From contig PUDQ02000003.1 of the NCBI GenBank assembly GCA_002964805.2, forward strand, positions 3,782,001-3,846,000: DNA of 64,000 bases, written 5' to 3'. Below the pieces are notes generated by a model. It made no database searches, had not been told where the DNA came from, and saw nothing but the letters and a program-made list of their open reading frames with translations. The DNA comes from Trametes villosa (Eukaryota > Basidiomycota > Agaricomycetes > Polyporales > Polyporaceae). Made by a program: the position numbers and the translations under genes. Every line of letters starts with the position of its first letter. Position 1 is the stretch's first letter. Positions 50,406 through 62,639 of this stretch are shown here, one piece after another.

Positions 50406-53400
50406 TTAGTAGCTCGAGCCGTTGACCTGCGTCGACCATCATCAGCGCACTGTCAAATGAAGGCAAAGGGGATGAGGGGGAACGCACCTTGTCGCGCAGC
50501 TGCGAGATGAACTGCTGGTAGCTCGGCAGCACGTCCGCGCGGTCCTGGATGAGGCAGCTGAGGGCCCAGAGCCGGAGCGGCGGCTCCCCGTCCTCCTTCA
50601 CAACGTACAGGTGCGGGTAGTACACGCCCCGCCGCATCTCGCGCGTCTTCTGGATCACCGCATTTACCCGCTGCGAGAACGGGTTGTCGAGCTCCGGAAG
50701 CGTTGTCTGCGCCGCGGAGTCATGTCAGGAGGGAGAACGAGCGCATATGAGAGGGGAGAGCGTACCTTGCCGCCGCGGAGGACTTCGTAGTTGGGCAGGT
50801 TGAAGACGTCCGTGATGAGCTGCGGCACCGCGTCCCTGCCAACCCAGAGGAAGATCGTCTGCCCGTCCTCGATGAGGAACAGACCGTGACGCTCGAGCCG
50901 TTCTGACGTGAGCGGGAGCGGCTGGGGCATGATGGTGCCGTGCTCGCCCACCGTACCGCACTAGGGAGACATCGCACACAGTATCAATAAGACGCATTCA
51001 CGAAGTGGGCGCATCCTAAGACTCACCTCTGGTGGCATGTTGTGCAGGGAGTAGAACGTGGGGTAGATGTACGGGATAAGCAGCTGCGACGGCAGCGTCG
51101 TGAGCAGGCACTGCGCATACGCCCGCAGGTCGGGCGGGATCTGCGCGCTCTGCCTGATGCCAACCTATACAAGAATACCATCAGTTGAACTGTCCTCCCA
51201 CACCACTCGCTAGCCGTGATGTACGCACGTTCTTCAGCAGACCGAGCAGGAGCACAGGCAGCATCTTCAAGTTCTCCGAGACCGCGAGCTGCGCGCTCGC
51301 GCCGGCGCCGGCGGCCGTCATGCTCGCCTTGTACGCGGAGAGGATCTCGACCATCTTGTTGAACACCGCGTCGCGCGCGTCCTCGAGCTTGTGCGTGAGC
51401 GAGCGCTCGACGGCCTTGTTCGCGAGCAGCGTCGCGATCGCGACCTGGTCCGCGGACGCGAAGATGTCCGAGAGGTTGTTCGTCGTCGGTAGCGCAGTCG
51501 TGATCACACGGATGCGGCGCTCCCCTGCAGCAGTCGTAAGTATACGATTCGTTAGGGGCGGGGGTGGGGGTGAGGGGAAGGACGTACCATAGCAAGTGGT
51601 GTGGAGGACAGCGGTCTGCAGCACCACGAAGGGCGCGGTGATGTTGTCCTCGATCTGGATCTCGATGGCGTACGATAGATCCTGCGGGACCGACGGCATG
51701 GCCAGCAGATCCGTCGACCGCACGAAGAAGTTTCCGTGGAACGCGGACATGCGCAGGTCTACGCGCAAACGTCAGCGCCTTACCGAAGAACTTGGGTTGT
51801 GGGAGACACTCACTCTTGGAGGCACGGACACGCATAACGGCCTCGAGCATGATGGGCATCGCCAACACCTCACCGAACTCATGCGCGAACTTAATCGCGT
51901 CTTCTGTGCGGGAGGCGTTGAAGGCGGGGTAAAAGTACGATTGCCCAGCCGTGTAGTGGGGGAGGCAAGCTACATAGCTACTGGTTAGACTGGGATTGAT
52001 AACGTTTTCAGGGAGTGCTCACCAAGCGTGGCGACGTCCTGGTAGCCAGAGCTAAAGAGGAACATGTCGACCGAGACCTGCGCCCGAGAGCACTCGATGG
52101 CAAAGGTCTTGTAGAAGGGTGAAGCTGCTTGAAGCAGCGCAGATTCCTTGAGACGCGGATATCAGTCTCGACAAGAGCCTTGCAGGTATGTTTACGCACC
52201 TTCGAGGTTCCCAGAACCTTCGGGTCCTCCCTGTTCTTGAGCGCACCCGCGCCAACAGACGGCAGACTGGCGGAGAGGACTTGGATCTTTCCACCAATGT
52301 GCGCCTACCAATGCGGTCAGTATATGCGCCCATCTCTTGGCTTCAGGAACTAAGACGCACCATCAGCTTGAACGCAGCCTGCAGCGCGGGGCCAAGGGCG
52401 CTGCCAATGGTGTGGTTGTCCTGGAACATGTCGTTCAACCTGCCAAGCAGGCTCTCGATCGCGGGGCGGCTCTCCGTCAAGTTAACGAGCAGGTCCGTCG
52501 GCTTCGGCAAGAACACATCATCGATGTCCGACACGACCAACATACTCGAGTCCGCAGTGCCCGCCTGCGCCAATCCCATGTATTAGCACTCGTGAGAAAC
52601 CACACGCGCTTCCCGAACCCGCGCATACATACCGGGAGCGAGAAGAAGTGCAGGGACGTGTCGAACGCGATGAACGCGACCTTCGTCCGGTTGTCCTCGT
52701 TCGGGATGCGGTCGAGGTTCTCGAGGATCGTGCGCGTTGCGGTCGCGACCATGCCCGACTGAATCGCGTTGTGGCTCACGTCGATGAGGAAGACGTACAC
52801 CGCCGGCTGCGGCGGCCGGACCATGTACTCCGTGGGCGCGACAAACTCGACGACGCCGTGGTTGAGCTCCGCGCGTGCCCAGCGGTCGCCCGGCTGGTTC
52901 CGGACCTGGTCCCAGTCGAAGAGCTGCGGGACCTCGTTCGACATCGAGCACATGCAGCATCGCCAACTGCATACAGTCAAGTTTCTGCGTATGCAAGAGG
53001 GGAGGGTGAGACCTACCGGTTGCCGCCGTCGATAAACTGAACGTAGGGGTTGATGTACGTCCGGCATCTCCTGCAACGCGCGATAACGGTATCCGTGACA
53101 AGGGGAACGGGCTCATCTCCCTCCTTCACTGTGCGGTAGGGCGTGATGACGAGACCCAAGGGAAGCTTGGACTTCTGGAGAAGGGAGTGGGAGGTCGGGA
53201 TGGCGTTAACAGTACAGCGCTGGTACGAAGAGTCAGCGTTTGCGAGAGGCGAGTTCGATAGGCACGAGTTGGGCGGGAGAACAATGTCCGGAGGTGGGCG
53301 ATGCAGTTCAAGAGGATCCGGAGGAGCAGCCAGCAAGTTGGTGGTGAATAGCCGAAGACCCTTCTGTCCGACGTTCATCTGCGAGAACTGGTCGGTCAAC

Positions 53401-53987
53401 GCGTTCACGCCAGCAGGCTGCTGCTGCTGGTACGCCGGGGCCTGCCCAAACCCAGGCGCGTTGATGTACTCCGGCTCTTGCGGCGCCTGACCATAGTAGG
53501 GAGCTTGTCCGGGCTGGGCACCTATCTGCTGCTGCGCGAACTGGCCATCTCCCGCAAGACCCGGCGTGAAGAGCTGGGGAGGTTGCTGTCCGGGTTGGGC
53601 GGGAACGCCGCCGTATGCAGGACCAGGTGGAGGGGCTATCTGGTCCGCGCCGTAGTACGCTTGAGTCTGTCCGGCCGCATATTGGCGTCGTTTTGTATGG
53701 TGAGCCTGAGATGGTGGAGGGGATGCGCTCGGCGCGGGGTTGATGCCTTCGGGGTCAGGGAAGGGGGGCTCCCACTGCGTCCTACCCGTCGCAGTCTCTG
53801 AAGGACGAGCCGGGCGACGAGTTGGCGACAGTGCCTGCGCAGATGCACGAGAGACTCACCGATGAAGAGGTAACGTTGGGCGTTTTGGTCCCTGTTCTGC
53901 CGTCAATCACCATCGCATCTGCACGCTGGGGTCGACTGACCATTCGGCCGCCCAACCTGGGGGCAGCTGCTGAGCAGGGGAGGCCAT
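50406..53987 (-). CDS. SEC24: COPII coat protein Sec24 with N-terminal WW domain
   Basis: Cargo-binding subunit of the COPII coat at ER exit sites. ATG at 53987. Exons 53987-53941, 53891-53860 and one starting at 53797 join in phase and give a full WW domain at about residues 8-37: [20 protein letters not shown] then [12 protein letters not shown] Gln/Pro/Tyr-rich linker follows with no break into the Sec24 body: the zinc finger ([16 protein letters not shown], then [17 protein letters not shown]), the trunk ([19 protein letters not shown]), beta-barrel and helical parts ([24 protein letters not shown] region) and a gelsolin-like segment ([20 protein letters not shown]). It ends SQLRDK/VNGSSY, TAA at 50406. 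About ten introns; later borders were not all phased. Confidence 0.92.
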
Positions 53988-54428
53988 GGGCGCGCTGGAG
54001 GATGATGAAGGGGGCTAGAAGATGGGTGACGGTGGAGGAAAGGGCTTCGGCGACACGCGACACGTCGTGGGCGCTCTCCGCGGTCCCAGGCCAGCGACAT
54101 CACCATCACCCACGCCTCCGCCCAAAAGAAACGACTCGCAGCTATGTACACGTCTACGCATACGTGGAACACAATATTTGACATGTCCTTGGCAAACGAC
54201 CGAGCACGTATTACGGCCTGTAGAGACCGCAACGCAGTCAGAAATTTCATCGGAGTGCTTTTCCCAACGCAGCGTCGGAGAAACCTCGGCATCACACAAA
54301 CCGGGACGAGCGCAATCGCAGGGAGCAAATTCGTTTACCGGACGCGCTCACGAGCCTCATAAAAGGATGGATCACAGGTGCGCTCTGCGTCCTCCCACCC
54401 CCACAGTCGTCCTGAGTCATATTGCAGC
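53988..54428. promoter_or_regulatory. divergent promoter SEC24 / MFS gene
   Basis: 441 bases between diverging start codons. An ATAAAAGG motif at 54359-54366 lies about 65 bases before the MFS ATG and could be its TATA element. Confidence 0.5.
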
Positions 54429-56524
54429 ATGGAGGTCGAGTTATTCAAAATCCACTCTCGAGCGCCCCACCCGTCCTCGGAGCCAACCACGCCCGTGGTC
54501 GAAGCTACTGACGAGCTCGGGAAGCACATAGATAATGTCGAGACTAGTCCAGCAGGAGATAGCTCTCAGCCCAGCCGTGCGCCGTCGACGACGTTCACGG
54601 CTACTACGCCAGCTATGAAGCTCAAAGCGCGGATTCAATTTGTCACGCTCTGCTGGAGTCTGTTCCTTGCCGGCTGGAACGATGGCACGACTGGCCCTCT
54701 ATTACCCCGCATACAGACCGTCTATCACGTAGGCACTTCATATAGTTTCCATGGATGATGCTAATCCCTGTGTGAACGGCAGGTTGGTTTCGCGGTCGTC
54801 TCTTTGATATTCGTCTTCAACTGTATTGTGCGCCTTCACCCATCTATATGGTATTCGAGTCGCCCCTGACCCCTCTCTCCAGGGCTTCGTTGCGGGAGCT
54901 GCGTCGAACGTATACCTGACTGACCGCCTCGGATTCGGCACTGTAGGCCCGCTATTTTGCTTCATGTGGCGCGCTGCTCACTGTGCCTCTCAGGTTATGG
55001 TTATCGGTGCGTTGCGGCACGGAGTTCGCAGCGTCCCCAAGAGATGAACGACTATTTCACGGTAGGTTCGATGGCACAGGTCATCGGGTACTCCCTCGAA
55101 GCCCCTGCGCCTCCTTTCCCCGTCTTCGTACTCGGGTACGCTATCAACGGCTTTGGGCTGTCTCTTCAGGTAGGAGTGTTCACTACAATGTCTACATTCG
55201 CCTCCTAACATTGATACTGAAAATCTCACCCAGGATGCGGGCGCGAATGGTTTTGTCGCCTCGCTGAAAGATAACGCTGCGACGAAGATGGGCATACTCC
55301 ATGCTATCTACGGTACACCCCCACGCTCCTACACAACCTTAAGGCCTCGTGCTAACCCAGAGTACGGGAATTGGCCGTAGGCGTCGGAGCGCTCTCCTCA
55401 CCGCTCGTCGCGACGCAGTTCTCGCAGCTCAACCACTGGTCGTTCCACTACCTCGTATCGCTCGGGATCGCGCTCTCCAATGTTGTCGTCCTCATCGCCG
55501 TGTTCCGTTTCAAGGACCAGGACAGTCAGTCTTCTTTCCGGCACTTTTCCTGCCCACTCGCGCTTACCTCCGTCATCCTCAGCGTGCCTCGCCGAGATCG
55601 GGCAGCTGCCAACGCACGACGATGACAGCAACACGAACAGCAAGTACTCGCAGATCTTCGGTCTGCGGGCGCTCCACTTGTTGGCGTTCTTCATCCTTAT
55701 CTACGTCGGTGTGGAGGTCACGCTCGGAGGTATGCACCCCCGATTCTCTTTCAGCATTGTATTGTTCACTTACGGACACCGCTTCAGGCTGGATTGTCAC
55801 GTACGTCATTCAGCTTCGTGGCGGAGGACCATCGTCTGGATACATCTCATCCGGCTTCTTCGGTGGTGAGTACTTAACACTACAGTGGCTGCGGGCACGC
55901 TGACATCGATCTGCATAGGGTTGACATTGGGTCGCGTCGGCCTGCTCTGGGTAAATCAAAAGGTACGCCTCGTTGTGTCTTACCGCTGCGTTGTATCGTC
56001 TCACACAATACCTCCAGGTCGGCGAGCGCCGCGTCATCTTCGTCTACGCCATCCTCGCGATCGCGTACGTCCCGCCTTCCCAGTTCTCCATGTCCCCATT
56101 CTCCCGCTTATCCTTGCGTTCTCTATAGTTTCGAACTTGTGATCTGGCTGGTGCCCTCGCTCATCGGCGGAGGCGTCGCGGTCTCCTTCGTCGGCGTCCT
56201 GCTGGGGCCGATCTACCCGATCGTCATGAACCACGCCGCGCGCGTGCTCCCGCCGTGGCTGCTCACGGGCTGCATTGGGTGGATCGCGGGCTTCGGGCAG
56301 GCGGGCTCCGCGCTGCTGCCGTTCATCACTGGCGCGCTCGCGTCGCGCGTGGGCATCAAGGCTCTCCAGCCGTTGTGAGTTCACCAAACCCACCCCCCTC
56401 ACGGTTCACGTATAAGAAGACCACGTACTGATTCAAGTTTATTTGTCGCAGCTTGGTGGCGATGATGGGCTTCATGATTCTGCTCTGGGCACTCGTACCA
56501 GGTAATCCGCGCCGGATGGACTAA
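54429..56524 (+). CDS. MFS transporter, fucose permease/BSC6-like
   Basis: Twelve-helix membrane transporter. ATG at 54429, TAA at 56522-56524, many short exons. After a 70-residue polar N-terminus come FVTLCWSLFLAGWNDGTTGP and LLPRIQTVYHVGFAVVSLIF (TM1-2), then GAASNVYLTDRLGFG. PPFPVFVLGYAINGFGLSLQ and DAGANGFVASL are typical of the fucose-permease-like group, as are HAIYGVGALSSPLVATQFS and HWSFHYLVSLGIALSNVVVL. The second half has VGVEVTLGGWIVTYVIQLRG, SGYISSGFFGGLTLGRV and GPIYPIVMNHAARVLPPWLL, ending ALVPGNPRRMD. This group contains the S. cerevisiae BSC6-type and bacterial FucP-like proteins; the substrate is unknown. No frame break seen in the main copy. Confidence 0.88.
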
Positions 56525-56784
56525 AGGGTCTCGCCTGATGTCATTGCTTCATCTCGACAACGCGACGTGTACGTTGTATAATTCTCTAGCACTGCTTTCC
56601 GTTGCGTCTGCGTTTGAATTTGAGTTCCTGCTTCCAGTTGCCGTTCTCTTCTCTTCTCCGATCATTGTGAGCACTGCGGCTGCTTTGCTCGTGTGTCACT
56701 GCGGTCTTCGCTCGAGCTGCGTTGTCTAATTGACGACGTAGAAGTGGTCAGGTGCGTGCATATACTGGGCGGATGGTCGGGCAT
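56525..56784. other. intergenic, 3' of MFS gene
   Basis: Probable 3' UTR of the MFS gene, without other features. Confidence 0.35.
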
Positions 56785-56890
56785 GGCGCAGGTACTGGCA
56801 CGGTGTGCTCCCCGCTCATCGCCATGCAGATCGTCTGGCTCAGCTAGTGGTCCTTCCACTACCTCGTACTGCTCGTGATCGCGCTGCACC
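56785..56890 (+). pseudogene. decayed fragment of the adjacent MFS gene
   Basis: Reading from 56803, the frame gives VCSPLIAMQIVWLS, a stop, then WSFHYLVLLVIAL. This aligns with LSSPLVATQFSQLNHWSFHYLVSLGIAL of the MFS gene at about 55390-55477. The bases preceding it also resemble the corresponding exon start. An internal TAG and the lack of flanking transporter segments mark it as a relic of a partial duplication. Confidence 0.7.
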
Positions 56891-59049
56891 GCCTTTCTCA
56901 GTTAGCGGTACGCCCTCTCTCGCCATACAGCTACGACAAAGGTACTGGTGTAGAATATAAGGGCTCACAGCAGGCCGCGTGTGCTTGCTTTGGATCACCA
57001 GCAAGGTACGTACGCCAAACGGGACCACGGGGCCGTTCACTAACTCACAAGCTCCGATGTTAGTAGGTCGGAGGACGACGTGCTGAACGCCGCACGCGCG
57101 CACCAACTGGCCGTCTTGGGGATGGGGAATCCCGAGTATCGTGATATGTATATCACGTCCTACAGGTATGTGATCTCAGTTACCCATAGCTGAAAACCGG
57201 CGATGCTACTCGGCGTCTTGTTCGATGAGATATCCAGGAATAGCATCGAGCGAGGCACACCATGCCGATGCTTTAGCTTCCGTACGAATCAGCCTGAGCC
57301 AGTGCACCCTTCACATCGTCTCAACCTGAATTCCATTCTCCCGACGACATCGCTCTCAACGTCAAACCAGCCTCCCTTCCCGGACCACCGAGCCCTATGT
57401 ATAGCGCCGCGCAACCCACGACCGCCCTCGGACGAACCAACCTCCATCTCGACCTGATACTATCGTTCCCCGTGACGATAACGACAACCACATAACCGCA
57501 GTCGAATCTTGACCACAATCCAGCTTCGACCGGGCGCGCAGGCCGCCTTCTGCCCCGCATCCCGCCGACCAGTTCTGATATTCGCACAACACATCCAGCG
57601 ATTTCGAATCCGGGACCTCCACATGATAGCTCTTCCCCAAATTCTCGAGCATCTCTAGCATCTCCCCGGGCGGATCCCCCCCGACTCACCTCAGCTACCC
57701 CGAGCGTCTTCCCCCTCTTCCTCTATCTAACAGAACGACCGCAGAACGTGCGACATCAAATCCACATCGCCCGGCGGCACGCCCTCACGCTCTCGTCCAG
57801 CGACAATCACCGGCGGCGCGAGACCATTCCGACAAATGTATAGAGCTTCTCGCCTTCCGCATCACCAAGGCTCGAATTTTAACGCTCTTCTGAGTAGTCG
57901 GCTCCTGCTGCCCTCCTCGGGCACAACCGTCGACCCAGAACAGTGAAGGTGAGTGTGGCTATCGCACTTCTGACCTCCCTATAGCTATAGCGCTGCGCGG
58001 TGGACTAAGTTGGCGGGAGTAGTGAGTATGTTCGTGAAGCGGGTCCGAGCCCGATGTGTTTTCAGAACAAACTCTGTCAATGACATATGCATATATCCAC
58101 ATTTGCCTCTTCGGGCCCCCACCGCTGGCCGGCGGGGGCTATACTAAAGCCATCCGCGCAGGTTCGTATGACCGAACGTCAACCTACGTACTGCACCCAT
58201 CAGCGCAATTACTGCAACCCGCAACGTAGGGATACGACGTCAATTCCACTGCAGCTATCTCGGACGTTTGGCACTCTTCCTAATCCTACAGGCTATCGAT
58301 AGCATCGACGACAAGAAACCCGATAATGTTACACGGAACGGATATGCGCCCGTATGTTCGGACCTCCCCGGTAGCAAACGTAACTCATCCATCCCAGGCA
58401 CAGCATGAACGGAACGAGCATCATACACGCGCGCCGCGGGCGTAGAGCGAGGCTCCAGCTCCGCCCCTTCATCCCAGACAGCGCGCCCCGGGCGTCCGAT
58501 GCGCGCGCAGTGCGTACCCACGGCGGCAGCGCGGGCGCAGACGGAGATGAGGAGGGTGGAAAGCGTCCGCGCCCGCGCGTTCTTAGCTTCCGGCATTATG
58601 AAGCCCACGTTCTCGACGCTCTGCGGAAAAGTCGCTGCGCCGGTGAGGAGGGTGCGAGAAGCCGGGGGAATGATCGTGCGACACCGCGGGGAAGTCGAAC
58701 GGTGCCGCCGGACGTGCCGGACTGGCACCTCGAAGGCTCAGAAGGAGAACCACTGCACGAAGAATCGAAGCCCTAGAGACTTTTGGAGTGGGGCGACGGG
58801 GCGGGTGCAGCGGAACGGCTGATAATGTGAGGACGATGTCGAGTACACAGGAGCTTTATTGTGCCCGACCAACAGAGAGACATGTGAGCCATCCGAGATA
58901 CAAACCAGAGCCCGAAAAGAGCGTGAGAAGGCGGGAGAGAATGGGGTTTCGACGGGATGCGTAGTGCAGATGCGAGCGAGAGCGAGAGTGATGATCGGAA
59001 AACGACGAGCGGGAGACGGAATGAAAGGAGAGTGGTGTCCGGGAGGTAG
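56891..59049. other. 2.1 kb without a supported gene
   Basis: A short plus-strand stretch at about 57080-57170 reads VLNAARAHQLAVLGMGNPEY but no gene can be built around it. The region to the right is GC-rich with chance open frames and includes the 3' flank of the membrane protein gene. Confidence 0.35.
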
Positions 59050-60762
59050 TTACTGGAAGTCCGGACGTTTGAACTCCACAGGCGAGTTGGCTTCGACGTC
59101 GAACGCGTCGAGATCCGCCGACTTGATGATGTTGCCTGCGGCGTCGTATCGGATGTACGACAGGTCGGAGGGGGACACTTCCCCGGGGGCCGCAGCGAAC
59201 GTTTCCATCTGCGCGGCGTAAGTCTAAAGACATCCGTCAAACATATGTCAAGTAAGCCTACCTGGACATGTACGCCGTCCGGTTTCTTCTCGCTGACCGA
59301 CAGCATGCCACCACGGCTGAAGCGTCCACTTTTGTGGAATGCCAACGTCGAAGCTTCGGTGGTGCTATACGAGCGACGTGAGTATATGCGCAACGAATCG
59401 GATTGAATTCAGACACTCACCGGAAGACCTCAGCACCCTCTGTGGTATAGTTGGTTAGCCTTCGAACCACCCGACAGGCGACGATCTGATGCGAGCTTGT
59501 GAGCGGACAAAATGACATGCGAAAAAAGATTACGTACCGTCGATGCAATCGCAGCCGGCACGTTTGCAATAATCGACATGACGGCGTTCAGGTTCACCAA
59601 CATGAACGTCTGCGCGAATCAGTATGGAGGAGCTGCATATGTCCGGTAAACTACTCACGGTAGCGATGGTGTTAGCCACGAAGCTAGTGAATGGTTCAGT
59701 GTCATGTCGCTTGGCTTCAAATAAGAAACTCACGCGACAAAGAAGTAGATCAGGCCATCGCTGAAGATGAGCTTCACGATCCTCGACGAATCCTTTCTGA
59801 GGGGGTTGGCCCCGTAGCCCAGTTTGGCGCCGGTCAGGACGAGTACCGTAAAGTCGAAGCACATGGAGTAAATGAATGTCGCAGCGAGGACGGTGTTGCT
59901 CGTGTTCGTAATGGCACACCCCTGTCCCGGGATCCAGGCGGCCTTCAGAAGAATGCCTACGGATCCGTCAGACAATCGACAGTCGTGAGCCAACCAGATG
60001 CATACCGTGCAGGAGCAAGGACCAGTGCCCGAGGATGAGCAGCACGAGCGGCGCGACGATGTACCACGCCTGCGACCATACCGCCATCCTAAAAAAAGGT
60101 TAATCTCCGTCGAAGAAGGATGCCTGGAAGAACGCTGAGACTCACGTTCGTAGGCTAAGGTTGATACTCGCAAACCCAATCGACGCATTGCCAAAGATTT
60201 GGTTATACGTGTAGAGCGCCTGGCAATTGACCGGCCTACAAGGACACAGTTAGCGCACAACAGTGATAGCGCCAAGATGGAACCGTACTGTGTCACATTC
60301 AAGGCAATGGCACTGTTCCGAGGCGCATATAGTCAGTGAAAAGCGCATATAGACAGCCAACCAACGATACATACATGCCAATGAGTGCGAACAGGAGGAA
60401 GTAGCGACCACAGAAGTAGAAGACCTGCGAGGCGCGGTCAGCGATCATGTCCGAGGTGTCCGACCGAGCGCTGCCGCCGACATACCAGAGGCCACTTGAA
60501 CTTCCGCTTCCCGCTGATGAATTGCCAGTCGAACGGGAGCGAGGTGACGAACTCCCAGCTGGGTGCGCGGCACGCGTCAGGATGCAGCGCAGGGCAGAGG
60601 CCGTCCATTCCACGCACATGTACAGGCCGAGCAAGACGTGCATGAACTTGTCAAACGCGGCTGGACACGAGGCTATCAGACGCGCGCACGCGCAGGCGGC
60701 GTGGGTGAGCAAGACCGACCTCCGTCTTTGGTGATCTCCTCGGGGGACTGCCAGTTGACCAT
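59050..60762 (-). CDS. multi-pass membrane protein, conserved basidiomycete family
   Basis: Unknown function. The ATG at 60762 begins MVNWQSPEEITKDG; a phase-1 intron leads to AAFDKFMHVLLGLYIWEFVT and SLPFDWQFISGKRKFKWPL. Hydrophobic segments follow: VFYFCGRYFLLFALIGM, AIALNVTQ, a segment around WYIVAPLVLLILGHWSLLLH, AAWIPGQGCAITNTSNTVLA then ATFIYSMCFDFTVLVLTGAK, VKLIFSDGLIYFFVAF, and FMLVNLNAVMSIIANVPAAI. About seven helices are expected. The cytosolic C-terminus runs through SGRFSRGGMLSVSEKKPDG to VEFKRPDFQ, stop at 59050. Around nine exons. I recognise it as the widespread Agaricomycete seven-helix family with a KFMHVLLGLY...FDW motif, for which I know no function. Confidence 0.78.
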
Positions 60763-62639
60763 TTTGCGTGCGGCGTCGGCGGGGGTGGTGATGAGGGTGG
60801 GGCGGGGGCGTCGAGGGGGCGGCGGCACGACGTGGGCGGTGATGGAGGGGCCGAGGGGCAGGCCCGAGGCATGCTGGGCGATATATGAGGACGGGCGAGG
60901 AGGGAGGCAGGCTTCTTCCTGCGAACGCCCTCTACAGCTGCTTCTCGGACTTTGGGGTATCACATTCTACGAGAGGACAACGCTCGCCCGGACTAACCGA
61001 ACAACTCGCCGGCGCCGTCCGCGTGCGCCCCCCTCATGGCCGCCTGCGCTCCCACCCCTCCTTCGTCGCGCAGCGCAGCGCACGCAGCGAGGCGGCCCCA
61101 GCCCGAAGATGATGGCGCAAAAGCCTAACGGGTCGCGCGGGCGGAGAGAGCGGGATGGGCATCGCTGCTCGGGGAACGGCCTGCAGCCTGCGAAGCCTGG
61201 AGGGCGTGTCAGCGCGGCTTATTTCGGGACGACGTGCATGTCGCTCGTCTCGAACCCACCGTCTTCTCCTTCATTTCCAGCTCATCTCCCCTCCGAACCG
61301 CCCTCTCCGCCCCCTCCCCGGCCTTCTGGTGGCCTGACGTCGCTCCCTTCCGCGCGCCCCGGTCACAAGGTTCAATGCACACCACCCAACGCGCTCGCGT
61401 ACGGCCGCAAAAGCGGCGCCGTACCTGCCGTGGACTCCATGGGCGCGCCGTCTTTCTGGAGAAGAACGATATCGATGTGCGCTGTGACGGGCATATAGCA
61501 GTCGGAGTGCATCCGAGGGTGGGCCCCTCCGACGCTCTTCTTTCTTGCTTCAGAACTGATCCAGGCGATCAGTGCGTCTGCAGAGCTTCGCAGACGCCGA
61601 TCTACTTACGATCTGCCTCCGGAGGCACGATAACTCCCGATTTGGAAGGCCATCAATTCCATCACCTATTCTACACCGTTATCTGGGGTTGTCTTCACAA
61701 AGGAAGCCTGAACGCACCTTGCACCGAGGGCCTGTCGTTGACGATAACAGCGACGTCCTTGTACTCCTGTGATCATCCTTTCTTCCTCCCAGGACCTACC
61801 CTCGCACGTGGACGAGCTCGTTATGGCTGCCACGAGATCCAAGAGAAGAAGAGCACGGAGAAGTTGCTCCAATATCGCGTAGAGCATGACCCTGACCGAC
61901 CCCGGAGAACTTCTCGCCATCCGGCCCCGCTTATGGACATCGATTCTTGGCCTGCACTATCCCCGCGGACTTGCCTGCAGCTTTCCGAGCTACGCCGTTG
62001 CCCGTCGCTCGCCCACTTCTCCCAACGACGCCCGCTATACAGTTCCCGCCGTTGCTCGTGACGCCAAGTTCAGCTCCTCCGCAGGAAAGCCCGACGCGTC
62101 GATGACGCACGTCCAACTCTCAGGCGCTCCTCCGAAGAACTCAGAGAGAAAATTTCTGGCAGAGCCCAGGCCCGTGATGCGCCCCCACCCGAGCTGCGCA
62201 AACGAGAAGAAGCTCTTCCATGTTGGCATCAGACAGGCGGACATCGCCCGACCTCCAGCGCCCGTCGCGGGACAATTTGCCCATACCGCCGTGCCCTCTC
62301 TCTGCTGTCGCGCACGAGACCTCCTGCATCACCCTCTTGGCCGTCGGAGGGCCCGACGCGCCCTCCTACAAACTGTGCGTACGCACCCCGACGCGTCCGG
62401 CGCGTTCTCGAGGACGTGACACGCCGCGAGCTCCACGACACGGCGGACGCTCGACTCCAACGTAACTCGGCTCGGGCCCCATTTTCAATTGATCGGGAAG
62501 AGGCTCAACGTTCGCTGTCGCGGCAGCGGGAGCGTAATCGACACCGACGCCGTGGCCAGGCACGCCGCTCGCGCGCGCGTTGTGGGCGCCGGTGTACGTG
62601 GGTGCCGCCGCGCGTGCGGCATCTATGCGCCGTCCGGCC
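60763..62639. other. 1.9 kb without a supported gene
   Basis: Left part is the promoter of the membrane protein gene. The rest is pyrimidine-rich on the plus strand (61250-62400) with several ATG-started frames, none recognisable. A stretch near 61820-61880 reads MAATRSKRRARRSCSN, which could be a basic N-terminus, but nothing continues it. Confidence 0.35.

Noticed and set aside
54015..54420. open frames in the SEC24/MFS divergent promoter
   Set aside because: No homology, no splice logic, and they overlap both promoters.
59435..59475. tRNA-like A-box (TGGTATAGTTGG) with a TTCGAACC nearby
   Set aside because: Spacing to the B-box is far too short, no cloverleaf forms, and the minus strand codes in frame for the membrane protein (IVACRVVRRLTNYTTEG).
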